Under the pieces are notes generated by a model. That model did no database searches. It saw only the letters and a list, made by a program, of their open reading frames with translations, and was not told where the DNA came from. A DNA stretch of 49,261 bases. Source: a virus. Positions 40,301-49,143 of this stretch are shown here, piece by piece. Location of the stretch: the IMG/VR virus record IMGVR_UViG_3300028840_001533, positions 1 through 49,261 of that record. The stretch is one strand, 5' to 3'. Made by a program: the position numbers and the translations under genes. How positions within the stretch are numbered: position 1 is the first letter of the stretch; each line of letters begins with the position of its first letter.

Positions 40301-43300
40301 AGTCGAGAACTGGTACTTTCTCTTTCGTTCCAGCAAGGTACCCAGCTGCGGAATGCTGCTCTTTTGCAAAATTAATTTCCCGCTTTGAGAGATGCGGCAG
40401 CTTGTACAAGCCTGGGAAGTTGATCTCATGCGGCTCAAGGCGACGGCGATATCGATCCCACTCAAACCACTGCGTCGCGAACAAGCCCATGTTTAGTTCT
40501 TGTGCTCGCTTTGCATTCACAAGCAGCGCGTCCTTGTATGCCTCGGACATCTTCTGAATCGTGATGTCTTTCTCAGGCCCAAGCCACTTGCCTTCAAAGT
40601 TCTTCCAGTGTTCAGGCAGTTTGTGGTTTTTCTCGCCCTTCTTCGTAAGGTAGACAGCGGTTCCAGGCTTCATCTTATCCATGATTGCCTTTACAAAATG
40701 GCCGTCTCCACCTGGACGCATGAACAACTCATCAAAGTTTTTGATTTCGCCTTCCTCTACCCTCGCCTTGATTCTCCCTTCCTTCTTAGCAGCCTTGCTT
40801 TTGTTCCAGTCTTTAATGACCTTCATTTCCCACTCAAGGCGCTCTTGTGGAGTTGGGAAAAGCACCGGCTCATAGATCCGCCCCATGTGACGGTCAACCG
40901 CTGAAATGGCAGCGCCAAGCGGGTCCTGCCAGACAGCAGCGAAGCTGGCCACCTTCGTCGCCATGCCCCTGAATTGTGAGCCAAGGCGCTCAACGTATGT
41001 GTGCCAGGATGTAGGCGACTCAGGGCCACCATCCATGTTCTGCTTCAAGAACCAATCTGGGTCCGACTGATAAAACTGATTCAACTCAGCGATGTTCGTC
41101 ATCTCAGCAGTACCGAGCAGCCCCATCCCGCCGCTCTCTTTTGCTTGGAGATTGAACTCTCTAGAAATCTTCGAGTTGTAATAGTTCCTGTACCACTTAT
41201 CGAATCCGTGCCCTCCAGGCCTGTTCTCCATCAGCCATTCAATCGACCGGGTCTGAGGCTTCGCTTTAATCTTGAGCCTCTTCCGTCGGTCAGTCTCAGC
41301 TGACTTGTATGCTGCCTTGATGAACCTGATTGCTTCCTCGTTGTCAGCATCGTACTTTAAGAATGATTCAGCGTTCCCTGATTCACCCTTTGTGGTATCC
41401 CAGGGAACCCGCTTCGCCCACTCCTTACTTTCCTCGTCGTTCCTCACACGGACGACAGCGTACGAAAGCTCATTCGGTGTGAGCGGCTGGTTGGGACTGA
41501 GCATCGAGAAGATGAAATGGTTCAGAACCTGAAGCGTGTCTTTTGGATCCGGCTGCATGGTACGTACGATCTTGTGGTGGAGATCGCGGTGGATGTCACG
41601 CGGCAAGTTGTACACATCAATGGCCTGATGCTTGAGCCAGAGGATCTCCTCATAGGTGAACGTGCCATCGAGGCCACCTGGAATCTCCACGCCTGGGTAG
41701 ATCTCTACCATCTTGCCCATGCCGCCGAGATTCTTAACCCCGTGCTTTTTACCGAGCGCATTCCAGTCCTCAGTTGTGTACTCGCTGACCAGCTTGTCGG
41801 AATCCTCGATGCCGGTAAAGGAGTAGAACGAATCCATGCCAAGGGCCTTAAAGATCTTTTGGACCTCCTCTAGCTGGTCCGTTCCTTCAGGCAACTCATC
41901 GATTTTCACTATGGGCTTCGTGCCCTCTGTGTCCATTCCGAGTGCCTCAAAAAGACTCTTGGCCTCTTCCGTCAATTTATCTTCTTTACTCAAAAAGTTA
42001 ATGACTTGCTGTAGCTCAGCGTTAACAGCTTTCAACATTGCTGATGTTTTGTCTGCATCCGGGTCCTTGCTGTGAAGCGAATACATGACATCATCCTGTG
42101 CGCGGATGTGCCGCATGGCATCGATCCTGGCACGCTCTGACTCTGTTTCCTCCTCAACATCGAAAACATCATGCACCTTGGTCTCGACTTCCCCTGAGTC
42201 AAGGACATTCGTTGTGGTGATATCGTCGTAGGCCTGCCTCACAGAGTCTTCGTCGAGGCCAAGCTCAGATCGTAGCTCTGCTTCAGAAAGCTCGTACTCT
42301 GTATCTGGGAGCGGATCTAAGTCGCCAAGCATGCCGATATATTGCTCGTCAGTATATCCGGTAGTCTCGAACACTCCGTGCCGGTCTAGCAAAACATCCT
42401 GTGAAAGCACGCCTTCCTGGTAGATGTCGTCATCAGTTGTCCACCAGCTGGGCACATCGCCTTCTTTCCTGCGGGACTTACTATAAAGAGGAATTCTTGT
42501 ATACGCGTCTTTCCCCTTCCAGCCCTTTTCAGCCCTGACGCCGCCAACTCTGTACCCGCCAATCCATAAAGCATCAGGATACATCTCTGAAAAGATGTCG
42601 CGTGCAGCAGCAACCTGCCTGACGCCCATGCTGGTGTAGCGCTTTTTCATGTCTGTAATCAGATCGCCCTTTTTGTCAAAAACCGCTTCAACGTACTCTA
42701 CGTAAACCTCGCGGTCTCGCTGCACACCGTCCCGATCAGCCCAGTAGGAGGAATTCTTATACCTCTCCCTTGTTAGGATGTAGCCAGCTGGCCCGTAATC
42801 ATTTGAAATGACATAGGCCCTTGTGCCTGGGGCACTGTCAACTTCCCAGCCAGACATTACTTCCAAGATCATTCCGTGTTTGTACAGGTGATCTTCGCGC
42901 TCCTCTGCTGTGAGATCCTCGTCAGCCGTTGGATCGACGCTCACAGGGGTGATGTTCAGCGAATACTGGCCCGCAGCTTTCTCTGCAAGCTCATCCTCTT
43001 CCTCGAACAAGGATCGCTGTGCTTCGAGTTGCTCGGCTGTTCTGCCCTCTTCAAAGAGATTTTTCTGCGGCCCAGCAAGGGCCTCTTCCTGGGGGTTCTC
43101 GAACTTCATAAACCGCTTGCCGCCGCTCACAGTCACCCGTGACACATCCCCGTCATTATTGACGTAATGAATCACTCGCTTGCCGCCTTTGGCCTCAGCT
43201 TTGGTGACCGTAACCACCTCATTGTCCACTTCCAGCTGGTCCCCAACCTCAAGCTTGGCAGCGGTGGTCCTAATCATAGGCTCATCGAGCAGGATTTGCG

Positions 43301-45821
43301 GCTCTCGCGGCTCCTGGACCACCTCCCTAGGGGTAGGGCCGACTCTGACCTCGGCGGGCTTAGAGGGCGTTTCAAGCAGCTTTTCTTGGGTGGCCTCGCG
43401 GGTTTCCTCCTCCACCGCAGGCTCTTCCTCGGTAATCAGTGCTTCACCGCGAGGCTCAGGCGGCGCAACCTCGCCAATATCTGTCAACTGTCGCTTTCCG
43501 GCACGCTTCCCCTTATCTTCAAGAATTGTGGGTTCACGAGGTACAACCTCGGTGTCCTCTTCAATGGTTGGGGTCCTTGGCGCAGGGGCCTCAACGCCTT
43601 CAATTGAAACCTTCTTCCTGCCTCTGCGCCCGAAGTTGTCAGGCTGGATATCGATGGCCTCACGCTGCCCAGTTTGCAGCATTTGCGCGAACTGGTTTAT
43701 CAATCGAGTGTTCGCTTCCCTTCTCTTGATGTCGAATTCCTCATCAAGGTACGGGAACGCATCCTTCACACCAGGAACTTTCCTGGCAACAGCGCGAGTG
43801 GTGTCCCAAATGGACTTCAACACAGATTTAATCGGCCCAGGACTCTTAACATCCAAATTCTGTGTTGCCGCTTGCAGCGCACGGTAGATTTCTTGTGACT
43901 TCCACTGAGCCACGTACGCGGTTGCTTCGTGAACCATGTCCACGTCATCGAGGGTTTGCCCAAGCTCAGCAGCCCTCGTCCTGATTCGATTCTCAACCTC
44001 TGCCATGTACTCTGGTCGAGCCGTATGCAGTGAGTCGTACATTGATTTCAGCGCATCGAAGTTGCGCTTCCCGAGAACGTGGATGGCCTCGTGCAGGGCT
44101 ACACCTGCAACCATCTGCGGCGCAGTTGCGTCCCAGCGCACCATGATCCTGCCATCAGTGCCGACTGAAACGCCGTTGGATCCAAGCATTTCTCCGTTTG
44201 TCGCTCTGAAGAAATCAACCCTGGCACCAAGGCTCTCGACAACCCCTTTGACGGTTCTGAGCGCAGTGCTCTTAGCATCAACAATTTCCAGCGTATCAAG
44301 GGCCTCTTGAATCTGAGCAGCGCCTTCCTCGTTGCCTTGCTCAACCATGTTTTGCTGCTCAATCAAGGCGATGTCTCTGATTGCTTGAAGCCCCTCATCT
44401 TGCTCAACTGTTTGCTGTTCAGGCGCGACCGGCTCTACGGACACGTCCTCCTGAGGCCCTATCTCTAACTTGGCACCCTTGTATGCCTCATCAATCATTG
44501 CACGCTGCTCGTCTGGGAACTGCCCCATGTCCAGTTCACCTTTGACAAACGCTGTGCGCTGGTCATCTGTGAGGAAATCAAGCCCCTCGGCGTAATTTGT
44601 GAAGATCTGGTTAATCTGGTCCTCTGTCAGCGGCCTCACAGCACGAGGCGTCTGGACGTACCCGGCTGCGCCTTGCTCCTCAGGAGTCAGGTTGCGAATG
44701 CGAGCCAAGGCCTCTTGCCGCTTCTTGGCGTTTTCGATAATGCTTTCCATCGCGCCGCTTTCAACAGCGCCAACAAATGAAACCGGAATTTGAAGCACTG
44801 ATGCGAGGATTCCGCCTTCCAGGATCTCTCTTTGCTCCTCTGGATCGAGGCCCATCCAGAACTGCTGATCCCCTTTGCTCCACTTCGGTAGCTGCTGATT
44901 CACATACTCCTGGGCTATTTCAGTTGTTAGCTCGCCGCCCATCCCACCGGCCATTCTCCATAGGCCGCGCCTGAATCCTGTCGAAAAGATGTTTTTCACA
45001 AAGCTGTTGGGTGCGGCTCCAATAAGTGACTCAGCACCGAACTTTGCTCCGAGAACAGACTGCGTAACACCTGACAAAACTAGCTCTAGGTCACTTGCTT
45101 CAACGCCCTCTTTTCTGAATTCCTCAGCCTGCATCCCTGTGAACGTTGGGACCATCCCAGCCCAGACGGGCGCTCCGGTCACAGCAGTCAACGCCGCAGC
45201 TGGAGTCATGAACGCTGCCGAATCAGCTGCACCACCAGCGACCCAGTCGCCAACATCAACAATGTTTTTCAAAATGCCTTGATCAAGGTCCCCTTTGACA
45301 GCGGCCCACGCCCTGTGCCCACTGGTTTTTTTGATTGGCTCTAACTGATTAATTTCCTTTTCAAGCCACTCACCAATGGGCTGAAGCGATCTTTCGACCA
45401 TGCCCTCTGCGGCCTCGACATCAGATGAAAGGTCAACATCAATCCCGCCGCCTTTAAGGTACTCCTCAGTCTGCTTCCCGAATTCTCTTATCATCGGGGG
45501 GAGACCCTCTATGGTTCTTGGGATTGTCCGGCCAGCGAGTGTTCTCACAAAGGATTCAGCTTGCCTCAGAATTGGAAGCTCATTAACCTCGTATGCCCCA
45601 ATTGTTGGGCTGGTAGGAACCTTCGGTTCCTCAGGCTCCTGAGGCATTGTGGCCTCGACATACCCTCCAAGAAACCGGAATCGCTGCTCGTCATTTAGCG
45701 GTTGCAGCTTCTCATCCTTATCCATCAACCCCCAAATGACTCGCTGCTGATTTTGTGGATCGAGACTCTGGAAAGTCTCGTCGTTCACTGCCCTGTCAAA
45801 CCATGTTTTGAAGTCGGACAT
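37362..45821 (-). CDS. Giant polyvalent virion/ejection protein (2819 residues)
   Basis: At 2819 residues this is one sixth of the genome. Parts visible by eye: N-terminal helical domain (1-130); a Gly/Ala-rich helical region (about 200-350) that could span membranes; a zincin-like motif HEAIH (577-581) with a later E632 in VHEATAY; a long acidic, Pro-rich spacer (about 740-960); middle domains including a VDRHMGRIY site near 1642; a coiled-coil region near 1950-2000; and a C-terminal region with LNAFYLFANASIQGTARMM (about 2455-2475), the mark of the phage LPD38 domain. Such polyvalent proteins are packaged in the capsid and ejected into the host, where their domains counter host systems. The exact borders and activities are not provable here. 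Confidence 0.75.
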   Translation of the reverse strand: MSDFKTWFDRAVNDETFQSLDPQNQQRVIWGLMDKDEKLQPLNDEQRFRFLGGYVEATMPQEPEEPKVPTSPTIGAYEVNELPILRQAESFVRTLAGRTIPRTIEGLPPMIREFGKQTEEYLKGGGIDVDLSSDVEAAEGMVERSLQPIGEWLEKEINQLEPIKKTSGHRAWAAVKGDLDQGILKNIVDVGDWVAGGAADSAAFMTPAAALTAVTGAPVWAGMVPTFTGMQAEEFRKEGVEASDLELVLSGVTQSVLGAKFGAESLIGAAPNSFVKNIFSTGFRRGLWRMAGGMGGELTTEIAQEYVNQQLPKWSKGDQQFWMGLDPEEQREILEGGILASVLQIPVSFVGAVESGAMESIIENAKKRQEALARIRNLTPEEQGAAGYVQTPRAVRPLTEDQINQIFTNYAEGLDFLTDDQRTAFVKGELDMGQFPDEQRAMIDEAYKGAKLEIGPQEDVSVEPVAPEQQTVEQDEGLQAIRDIALIEQQNMVEQGNEEGAAQIQEALDTLEIVDAKSTALRTVKGVVESLGARVDFFRATNGEMLGSNGVSVGTDGRIMVRWDATAPQMVAGVALHEAIHVLGKRNFDALKSMYDSLHTARPEYMAEVENRIRTRAAELGQTLDDVDMVHEATAYVAQWKSQEIYRALQAATQNLDVKSPGPIKSVLKSIWDTTRAVARKVPGVKDAFPYLDEEFDIKRREANTRLINQFAQMLQTGQREAIDIQPDNFGRRGRKKVSIEGVEAPAPRTPTIEEDTEVVPREPTILEDKGKRAGKRQLTDIGEVAPPEPRGEALITEEEPAVEEETREATQEKLLETPSKPAEVRVGPTPREVVQEPREPQILLDEPMIRTTAAKLEVGDQLEVDNEVVTVTKAEAKGGKRVIHYVNNDGDVSRVTVSGGKRFMKFENPQEEALAGPQKNLFEEGRTAEQLEAQRSLFEEEDELAEKAAGQYSLNITPVSVDPTADEDLTAEEREDHLYKHGMILEVMSGWEVDSAPGTRAYVISNDYGPAGYILTRERYKNSSYWADRDGVQRDREVYVEYVEAVFDKKGDLITDMKKRYTSMGVRQVAAARDIFSEMYPDALWIGGYRVGGVRAEKGWKGKDAYTRIPLYSKSRRKEGDVPSWWTTDDDIYQEGVLSQDVLLDRHGVFETTGYTDEQYIGMLGDLDPLPDTEYELSEAELRSELGLDEDSVRQAYDDITTTNVLDSGEVETKVHDVFDVEEETESERARIDAMRHIRAQDDVMYSLHSKDPDADKTSAMLKAVNAELQQVINFLSKEDKLTEEAKSLFEALGMDTEGTKPIVKIDELPEGTDQLEEVQKIFKALGMDSFYSFTGIEDSDKLVSEYTTEDWNALGKKHGVKNLGGMGKMVEIYPGVEIPGGLDGTFTYEEILWLKHQAIDVYNLPRDIHRDLHHKIVRTMQPDPKDTLQVLNHFIFSMLSPNQPLTPNELSYAVVRVRNDEESKEWAKRVPWDTTKGESGNAESFLKYDADNEEAIRFIKAAYKSAETDRRKRLKIKAKPQTRSIEWLMENRPGGHGFDKWYRNYYNSKISREFNLQAKESGGMGLLGTAEMTNIAELNQFYQSDPDWFLKQNMDGGPESPTSWHTYVERLGSQFRGMATKVASFAAVWQDPLGAAISAVDRHMGRIYEPVLFPTPQERLEWEMKVIKDWNKSKAAKKEGRIKARVEEGEIKNFDELFMRPGGDGHFVKAIMDKMKPGTAVYLTKKGEKNHKLPEHWKNFEGKWLGPEKDITIQKMSEAYKDALLVNAKRAQELNMGLFATQWFEWDRYRRRLEPHEINFPGLYKLPHLSKREINFAKEQHSAAGYLAGTKEKVPVLDSKGRPTESVDIRLKPVKTAPLGSLNYYSFSEGPGHFPPGRGFRTPLYNLHQAQPLSGLDPESGPAWGLPDQTWKSWLINKFQDKFYRVKQLQTEIEKRYGNIHEDMDAYLHEMLYHGKAADQVEAFEREYVNPLLDALHEGNFNIEEFENWLHARHAEERNAHLDDVWYNRKKKRWEKEISNIENQIEYAESRDYDTTILKRRLYRRKKDLANLKPNIQHSGMTNEQAEGVLKEAGNKFDGVARLFDNMMDQKLKILHEAGLITDQQLENVSIYEHYVPLKGKEFKGDLEEILEDANIHTGQGFDIRGDELGFSFGRVGDTKHTRPVLAQAVVDIEEAIVRAEKNRVGQAFLELVQEFPNENLYKVNSVTRRRVWDRSTGTVRLVKDAFANNEDNVVAVKKDGKTHYIEIFDSRLSTAMKNLGSGPMHSAVRIFAAVNRFMAAANTTYNPEFVIANLLRDVQTAGFNMTAEDLKHVRNETLLNVPKAINAIRKAEGLTFKEDAEVAADEWVKYYNEYVADGGKIGFFGYTDVVTKARSIQRKVERAGNSKVYNTFSYAQKVGDLVSSANSSVENAARLSVYVASRKAGVSRKKAAAIGRNLTVNFNKKGDAGQALNAFYLFANASIQGTARMMSAVLNPKNKSLQKLVGAQIMASWALAAFNRGIGGEDEEDGYPWWEKIGDWQKERSLIVMMPEGEGQHIKIPLPYGYNVFHVVGTQLEAMLHAVLSGTSTVEGTAKGAANLFNAIMTAFNPLGGASLDSKWEAVRWLVPSAFAPIADTFVNETYYGAPIAPVRSSWDHSPDSQRYFKSVNPIARELTAFVNRWTGGNEYESGWIDQNPETLEYLVGAYTGAGAKTGARLFTDAKWLKDVMTGGDLSKYEANDIVFLRRIYGEVADYTAAAVFYENIEGLEQGEKAYKNLEGDQLADWKEDNGWMVPLFKKLTDAQKGIRETDDPDAKNRIRKGFNKSYREAWLSQFD

Positions 45822-45824
45822 ACA

Positions 45825-46883
45825 TTACCCACCAGTAACCTGATTCCGAATCCATGTCCCGATTCCTTGCAACGTGTCTTTTGATCCCTTTAGGGTATCT
45901 GAGAACACGGTCCCTTGGTATTCAGTAGGCGTGATTTGTTTTTCGCCGCTTTTGGGATCCGAGTAAAAGTCAACAAGACCGGGCACCGGGTCCCCTGGAA
46001 CCTCTTCTTCACCGCCTTCTGTTTCGGCAAAGAAGTCCTGCTCAAGAAGACCAATGTACTTATCTCCGAGTCCCTTGCTGTTGTAGTACTCCTCTCTGGA
46101 TTCCCAGATTTTCCGAGGACTCTGCTCTTCTAATAGCTCCCCCCTCTTTGCTGCGGCGGCACGCTGAAGCCTTAGGTACTGAGCGCTGGTCTGCTCGCCA
46201 TCAAACTCGTTCATTTTCTCAACGGCATCAACCCAGGCCTCTTCTGCTTGGTTAATTTTCTTCTGTTGGTTGCGATCAGCCTGCCTCGTCCAAATGCTCA
46301 GCTGACGAGGAGTGAGTCCAGAAACGTTTTCTTGTGGCTGCACCCCAGTCCTCGTGAGCGTTCCCCCGCCAGCCAGCGGGATGCTTACCCTCTCCCCAGG
46401 TTCAATATTCAAGGCTCTCAGCATTTCAGCCGCCTCGGTGCTTGTCGGCTTCCCAGTTTGCTCCTTGAACATGGTTTCAAACTTGAGGATGTTGTCCTTG
46501 CTCTCCATCAAATCAGCAAGGTTCGTCCAAAATGGATCAGCGTCTGGGTTCGCTTCTTTCCAACTTGTCGCCCACGCGCCAACATGGGCACGCTCGCGCT
46601 CGCGCTCCTTGTTCTTTCGCTCCTGCTCCTCCGCGTACCGCGTCTCCCTGCTTTCGGCAAGCCGGGTGCCGCGCTCTGCACGCTTAGCAGCCTCTTCAGC
46701 AAGCTCAAGCTGACGGGCCGACTGCGCCATCGCCTGATCCCTACGCGCACTCGTTTCCTTGTCCAGCCGCATCTGCCTGGACGTTTGTGCAGCTTGGTTA
46801 ATCCCTGATGCAGCCGGTCGCCCGCCGAGCGCACCGGCTAGCCCTGCAAGCGCAATGGGGATAACATCCCTGGCACTAGCCAT
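45825..46883 (-). CDS. Internal virion protein, coiled-coil rich
   Basis: The 352-residue protein starts with a small hydrophobic Gly/Ala helix (PIALAGLAGALGGRPAASG). A long charged coil follows (RQLELAEEAAKRAERGTRLA; RKNKERERERAHVG), then a more globular C-terminal half. The position before the giant protein suggests an ejection protein that lines the DNA path or forms a trans-envelope channel. Short gap of three bases to the giant gene; overlaps the upstream gene by eight bases. Confidence 0.6.
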   Translation of the reverse strand: MASARDVIPIALAGLAGALGGRPAASGINQAAQTSRQMRLDKETSARRDQAMAQSARQLELAEEAAKRAERGTRLAESRETRYAEEQERKNKERERERAHVGAWATSWKEANPDADPFWTNLADLMESKDNILKFETMFKEQTGKPTSTEAAEMLRALNIEPGERVSIPLAGGGTLTRTGVQPQENVSGLTPRQLSIWTRQADRNQQKKINQAEEAWVDAVEKMNEFDGEQTSAQYLRLQRAAAAKRGELLEEQSPRKIWESREEYYNSKGLGDKYIGLLEQDFFAETEGGEEEVPGDPVPGLVDFYSDPKSGEKQITPTEYQGTVFSDTLKGSKDTLQGIGTWIRNQVTGG

Positions 46884-47460
46884 ACAGTCCTCTTGCAGTC
46901 ATCTGCTGGAAGACCGGGGCCATCTGTATGCCGCCTCCCCTCGGCGCTCCAGGCGGGGGCGGGGCACCTGGGCCAGCCAGCACCGAGCCAAGACTCGCAG
47001 CAAGCCCAGCAAGCTGCATCTTCTCGTCAAAGCTCATGCCGCCCTTGCCGCCGTCTTTTGGCATAGGAGCCTTGAAGGCGTCTTGCATCTGCGTGTCGAG
47101 GCTTTGCCCAACACCCTCTGTCCCAGCAACAGTCTTCGTTTGAGTTGAAGGCGTCCCCTGGTACTTCCCAGAATTGACCATCTCGATTTCCTGCTGCATC
47201 TTCGATTCAGGAGTCATCGAGCCAATCTTTCCTGTTACCTCAGGAAACTGCTCTGTCCCACCAGTTACAGCGCCGTAGCCTAACGGCGACTGCGGCGGCG
47301 GGGTAGCGTTGAGGAACTCTGGACGGAGATCAAGCCCTTGTTTATTCCCAGCCGCTCCGCCAGCCGCCTGCGCTGTGCCAGCAGCCGACTTGCCCATACT
47401 CCCGCCAACTGCACTAATGAGGGCACCAAGTATTGGCGCTGCTAATGCAAATGCTGCCAT
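46876..47460 (-). CDS. Internal virion protein with Gly-zipper N-terminus
   Basis: This is a 194-residue protein. An N-terminal Gly/Ala membrane-like helix (ALAAPILGALISAVGGSMG) precedes a Gly/Pro/Gln-rich disordered body and a C-terminal QLAGLAASLGSVLAGPG helix. Such proteins are common among podovirus ejection proteins that insert in the host envelope. It lies in an uninterrupted operon with the two other ejection candidates. Confidence 0.6.
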   Translation of the reverse strand: MAAFALAAPILGALISAVGGSMGKSAAGTAQAAGGAAGNKQGLDLRPEFLNATPPPQSPLGYGAVTGGTEQFPEVTGKIGSMTPESKMQQEIEMVNSGKYQGTPSTQTKTVAGTEGVGQSLDTQMQDAFKAPMPKDGGKGGMSFDEKMQLAGLAASLGSVLAGPGAPPPPGAPRGGGIQMAPVFQQMTARGLYG

Positions 47461-47468
47461 GTCTCACC

Positions 47469-48431
47469 TCACTTCTTCGAGGTAGTGCTTGTCGCACCAC
47501 CCAGGCTTCCGATCATTCCCAATGGCCCGTACATCGCATTCAGCGCCTCAGCCCACAGGCGCTGCTGCTCCTGGTACGGGGCATCAAGCTGCTCCTGCTC
47601 AACGCCACGAAGCTGTGTACCCATCTGGTTTGCAGCCTGAATTGCGCTGCCATACTGCGCCGCTTCCTGCTGCCCCAGCCCAAGCTGAGTCTGGAGCGCA
47701 GTGGAAAGCCCTGTCCTCTCATCACCAGCTGCACCAGTCAACGCGGTGAGCAGGTTCTGAAGATCCCCCTGTCTCACACCTAGCTCAGCGCCACCACGGC
47801 TCATGGCATTCTGGATAGAGCGCTCAATACCGCTCATTTCGCGCCCTATGCCCCTCTCCTCGCGTGCAAGCCCCTCCTGGATGAGTGGAAGTAGCTCGTT
47901 GCTCTGAGCCAGTGCAGCGGCATTTGCGACCGTATTTGACTTGCCAAGGCCCATTTGGCTTGCCATGTTCTGAATCATCGGGAGCCTTGCCTTGTTGAAC
48001 CTCTCCTGGGCAGCAAGAATTGCCGGATCCGTCTCAAGGCCAGCGCCTGTGACCCTGCGTCCAGCTGTCCCACGCAGAGCGCCTGTGAGGTTCTGCGCTT
48101 CCCTGAATGCCCCAGGCATCGCGCCAACGCCAGATCTGGCCGCATCAATAGCTTGGTTGTAATACTGAGAAGGTCCAGCCAATTGACCGGCAAGGTTGCT
48201 GGCATTGTTGTAATACTGCCTGCCAGCAGTTGCGAGTCCAGGGACCCCCCTGGCCGCTTGACGCATCATTGGATTCAGGCCAGCAATGGCTCGCGGGTTG
48301 AAGTCCCAGAAATTACCTCCACCCTTGTAACCTTTTGCGCCTGAAGTCATACTTGGATTGCGACCCGTTCCCCCAGGCTTACGCCCAAAAGTCGAGTTGC
48401 CGCCAAACCCGCCTGTCGCTTGGCTTCCCAT
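47469..48431 (-). CDS. Internal virion protein, Gln/Ala/Gly-rich helical
   Basis: The 320-residue protein has a Gly-rich, basic N-terminus (about 1-45) and a mostly helical body with many Gln and Ala (QTQLGLGQQEAAQYGSAIQA), typical of internal core or ejection proteins. No cysteines. It begins immediately before the stop of its upstream neighbour. The functional name is inferred from composition and order only. Confidence 0.6.
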   Translation of the reverse strand: MGSQATGGFGGNSTFGRKPGGTGRNPSMTSGAKGYKGGGNFWDFNPRAIAGLNPMMRQAARGVPGLATAGRQYYNNASNLAGQLAGPSQYYNQAIDAARSGVGAMPGAFREAQNLTGALRGTAGRRVTGAGLETDPAILAAQERFNKARLPMIQNMASQMGLGKSNTVANAAALAQSNELLPLIQEGLAREERGIGREMSGIERSIQNAMSRGGAELGVRQGDLQNLLTALTGAAGDERTGLSTALQTQLGLGQQEAAQYGSAIQAANQMGTQLRGVEQEQLDAPYQEQQRLWAEALNAMYGPLGMIGSLGGATSTTSKK

Positions 48432-48671
48432 TTACTTATTCCCTCCAAGCAGAACCTCAAGATCTCCTGGGTTGATCTTTGGATTCCCAACAGGAACGCT
48501 GCGTGTGCCGCCCTTGGCCGCATCGCGGTAATCAAGGCCTTGGAGAACATTGAACCCCTGATTTGAGAAGGTCCCCATGTTCTGCGTTTGCTGCTCAATG
48601 AGCGGCCTCAGGGCATTCATGAGCCACGGAGGGAATGTGTTTTGCGTTGACGATTTTTGTTCCTTACCCAT
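48432..48671 (-). CDS. Small hypothetical virion-operon protein
   Basis: This is a 79-residue protein with an amphipathic N-terminal part (NTFPPWLMNALRPLIEQQTQ) and a Pro/Gly-rich end. It overlaps the gene upstream by eight bases. It is probably a small internal head protein. No family was recognised. Confidence 0.55.
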   Translation of the reverse strand: MGKEQKSSTQNTFPPWLMNALRPLIEQQTQNMGTFSNQGFNVLQGLDYRDAAKGGTRSVPVGNPKINPGDLEVLLGGNK

Positions 48672-49143
48672 CGAATTTTCTCCTCAGTAATACTGGCCCC
48701 TTGGCGTACCCAAATTGTGAGAACAACTTCGCTCTACTGTTAGTTTCGGCCATCGCCATGATCTCGTCAAGTCCACCTTTTCGTGCCCACAAATCAACCA
48801 AAGTCTGAACCGTTATGTTCATGTCACGCCAGCCAGGATCAGGCTCTCCGCTTTTCTCAAACTGGTAAACAAGGCCGACTCTTCGCCCCATGAATGATTC
48901 GACGCCAGCAACCAAATGCCCCACTAAGGCGTCATTGATGTTCCCCTGATCATCCTTGAGAATTGCAATCATCAGCACCTCTGGAATGGAGCTTCCGAAC
49001 GCAGTCGCGCAGATCTCAGGCAACGGGTCTTCCCCGACATCGGTATGTGATCCAGTGAACTTCCTGACCCGCTCAAGGAAGGCTGGCATCAGCGCCCAAC
49101 AATAGGGCGTACCTTTGTCCATGACAATTGGAGAGAGGCTCAT
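48664..49143 (-). CDS. GNAT-like small virion-operon protein
   Basis: The 159-residue protein has a strand-loop-strand core (PEVLMIAILKDDQGNINDAL, VGHLVAGVESFM) and a helix with LVDLWARKGGLDEIMAMAET, then SRAKLFSQFGYAKGPVLLRR. This is the layout of the last helix and strand of an acetyltransferase-like (GNAT) fold. An acetyl-CoA loop is not evident, so activity is uncertain; similar small proteins occur among phage head/ejection genes. It overlaps the holin gene by ATGA across the circular junction. Its first 26 bases are repeated at 1-26. Confidence 0.55.
   Translation of the reverse strand: MSLSPIVMDKGTPYCWALMPAFLERVRKFTGSHTDVGEDPLPEICATAFGSSIPEVLMIAILKDDQGNINDALVGHLVAGVESFMGRRVGLVYQFEKSGEPDPGWRDMNITVQTLVDLWARKGGLDEIMAMAETNSRAKLFSQFGYAKGPVLLRRKFDG

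Noticed and set aside
43180-43887. 235-codon plus-strand ORF opposite the giant gene
   Set aside because: It is Ser/Val-rich antisense of the acidic spacer, without ribosome site or motif.
44079-44093. HEAIH in the giant protein as a cell-wall lysin active site
   Set aside because: The motif is a generic zincin site; surrounding sequence does not resemble peptidoglycan hydrolases, so only a zincin-like note was kept.
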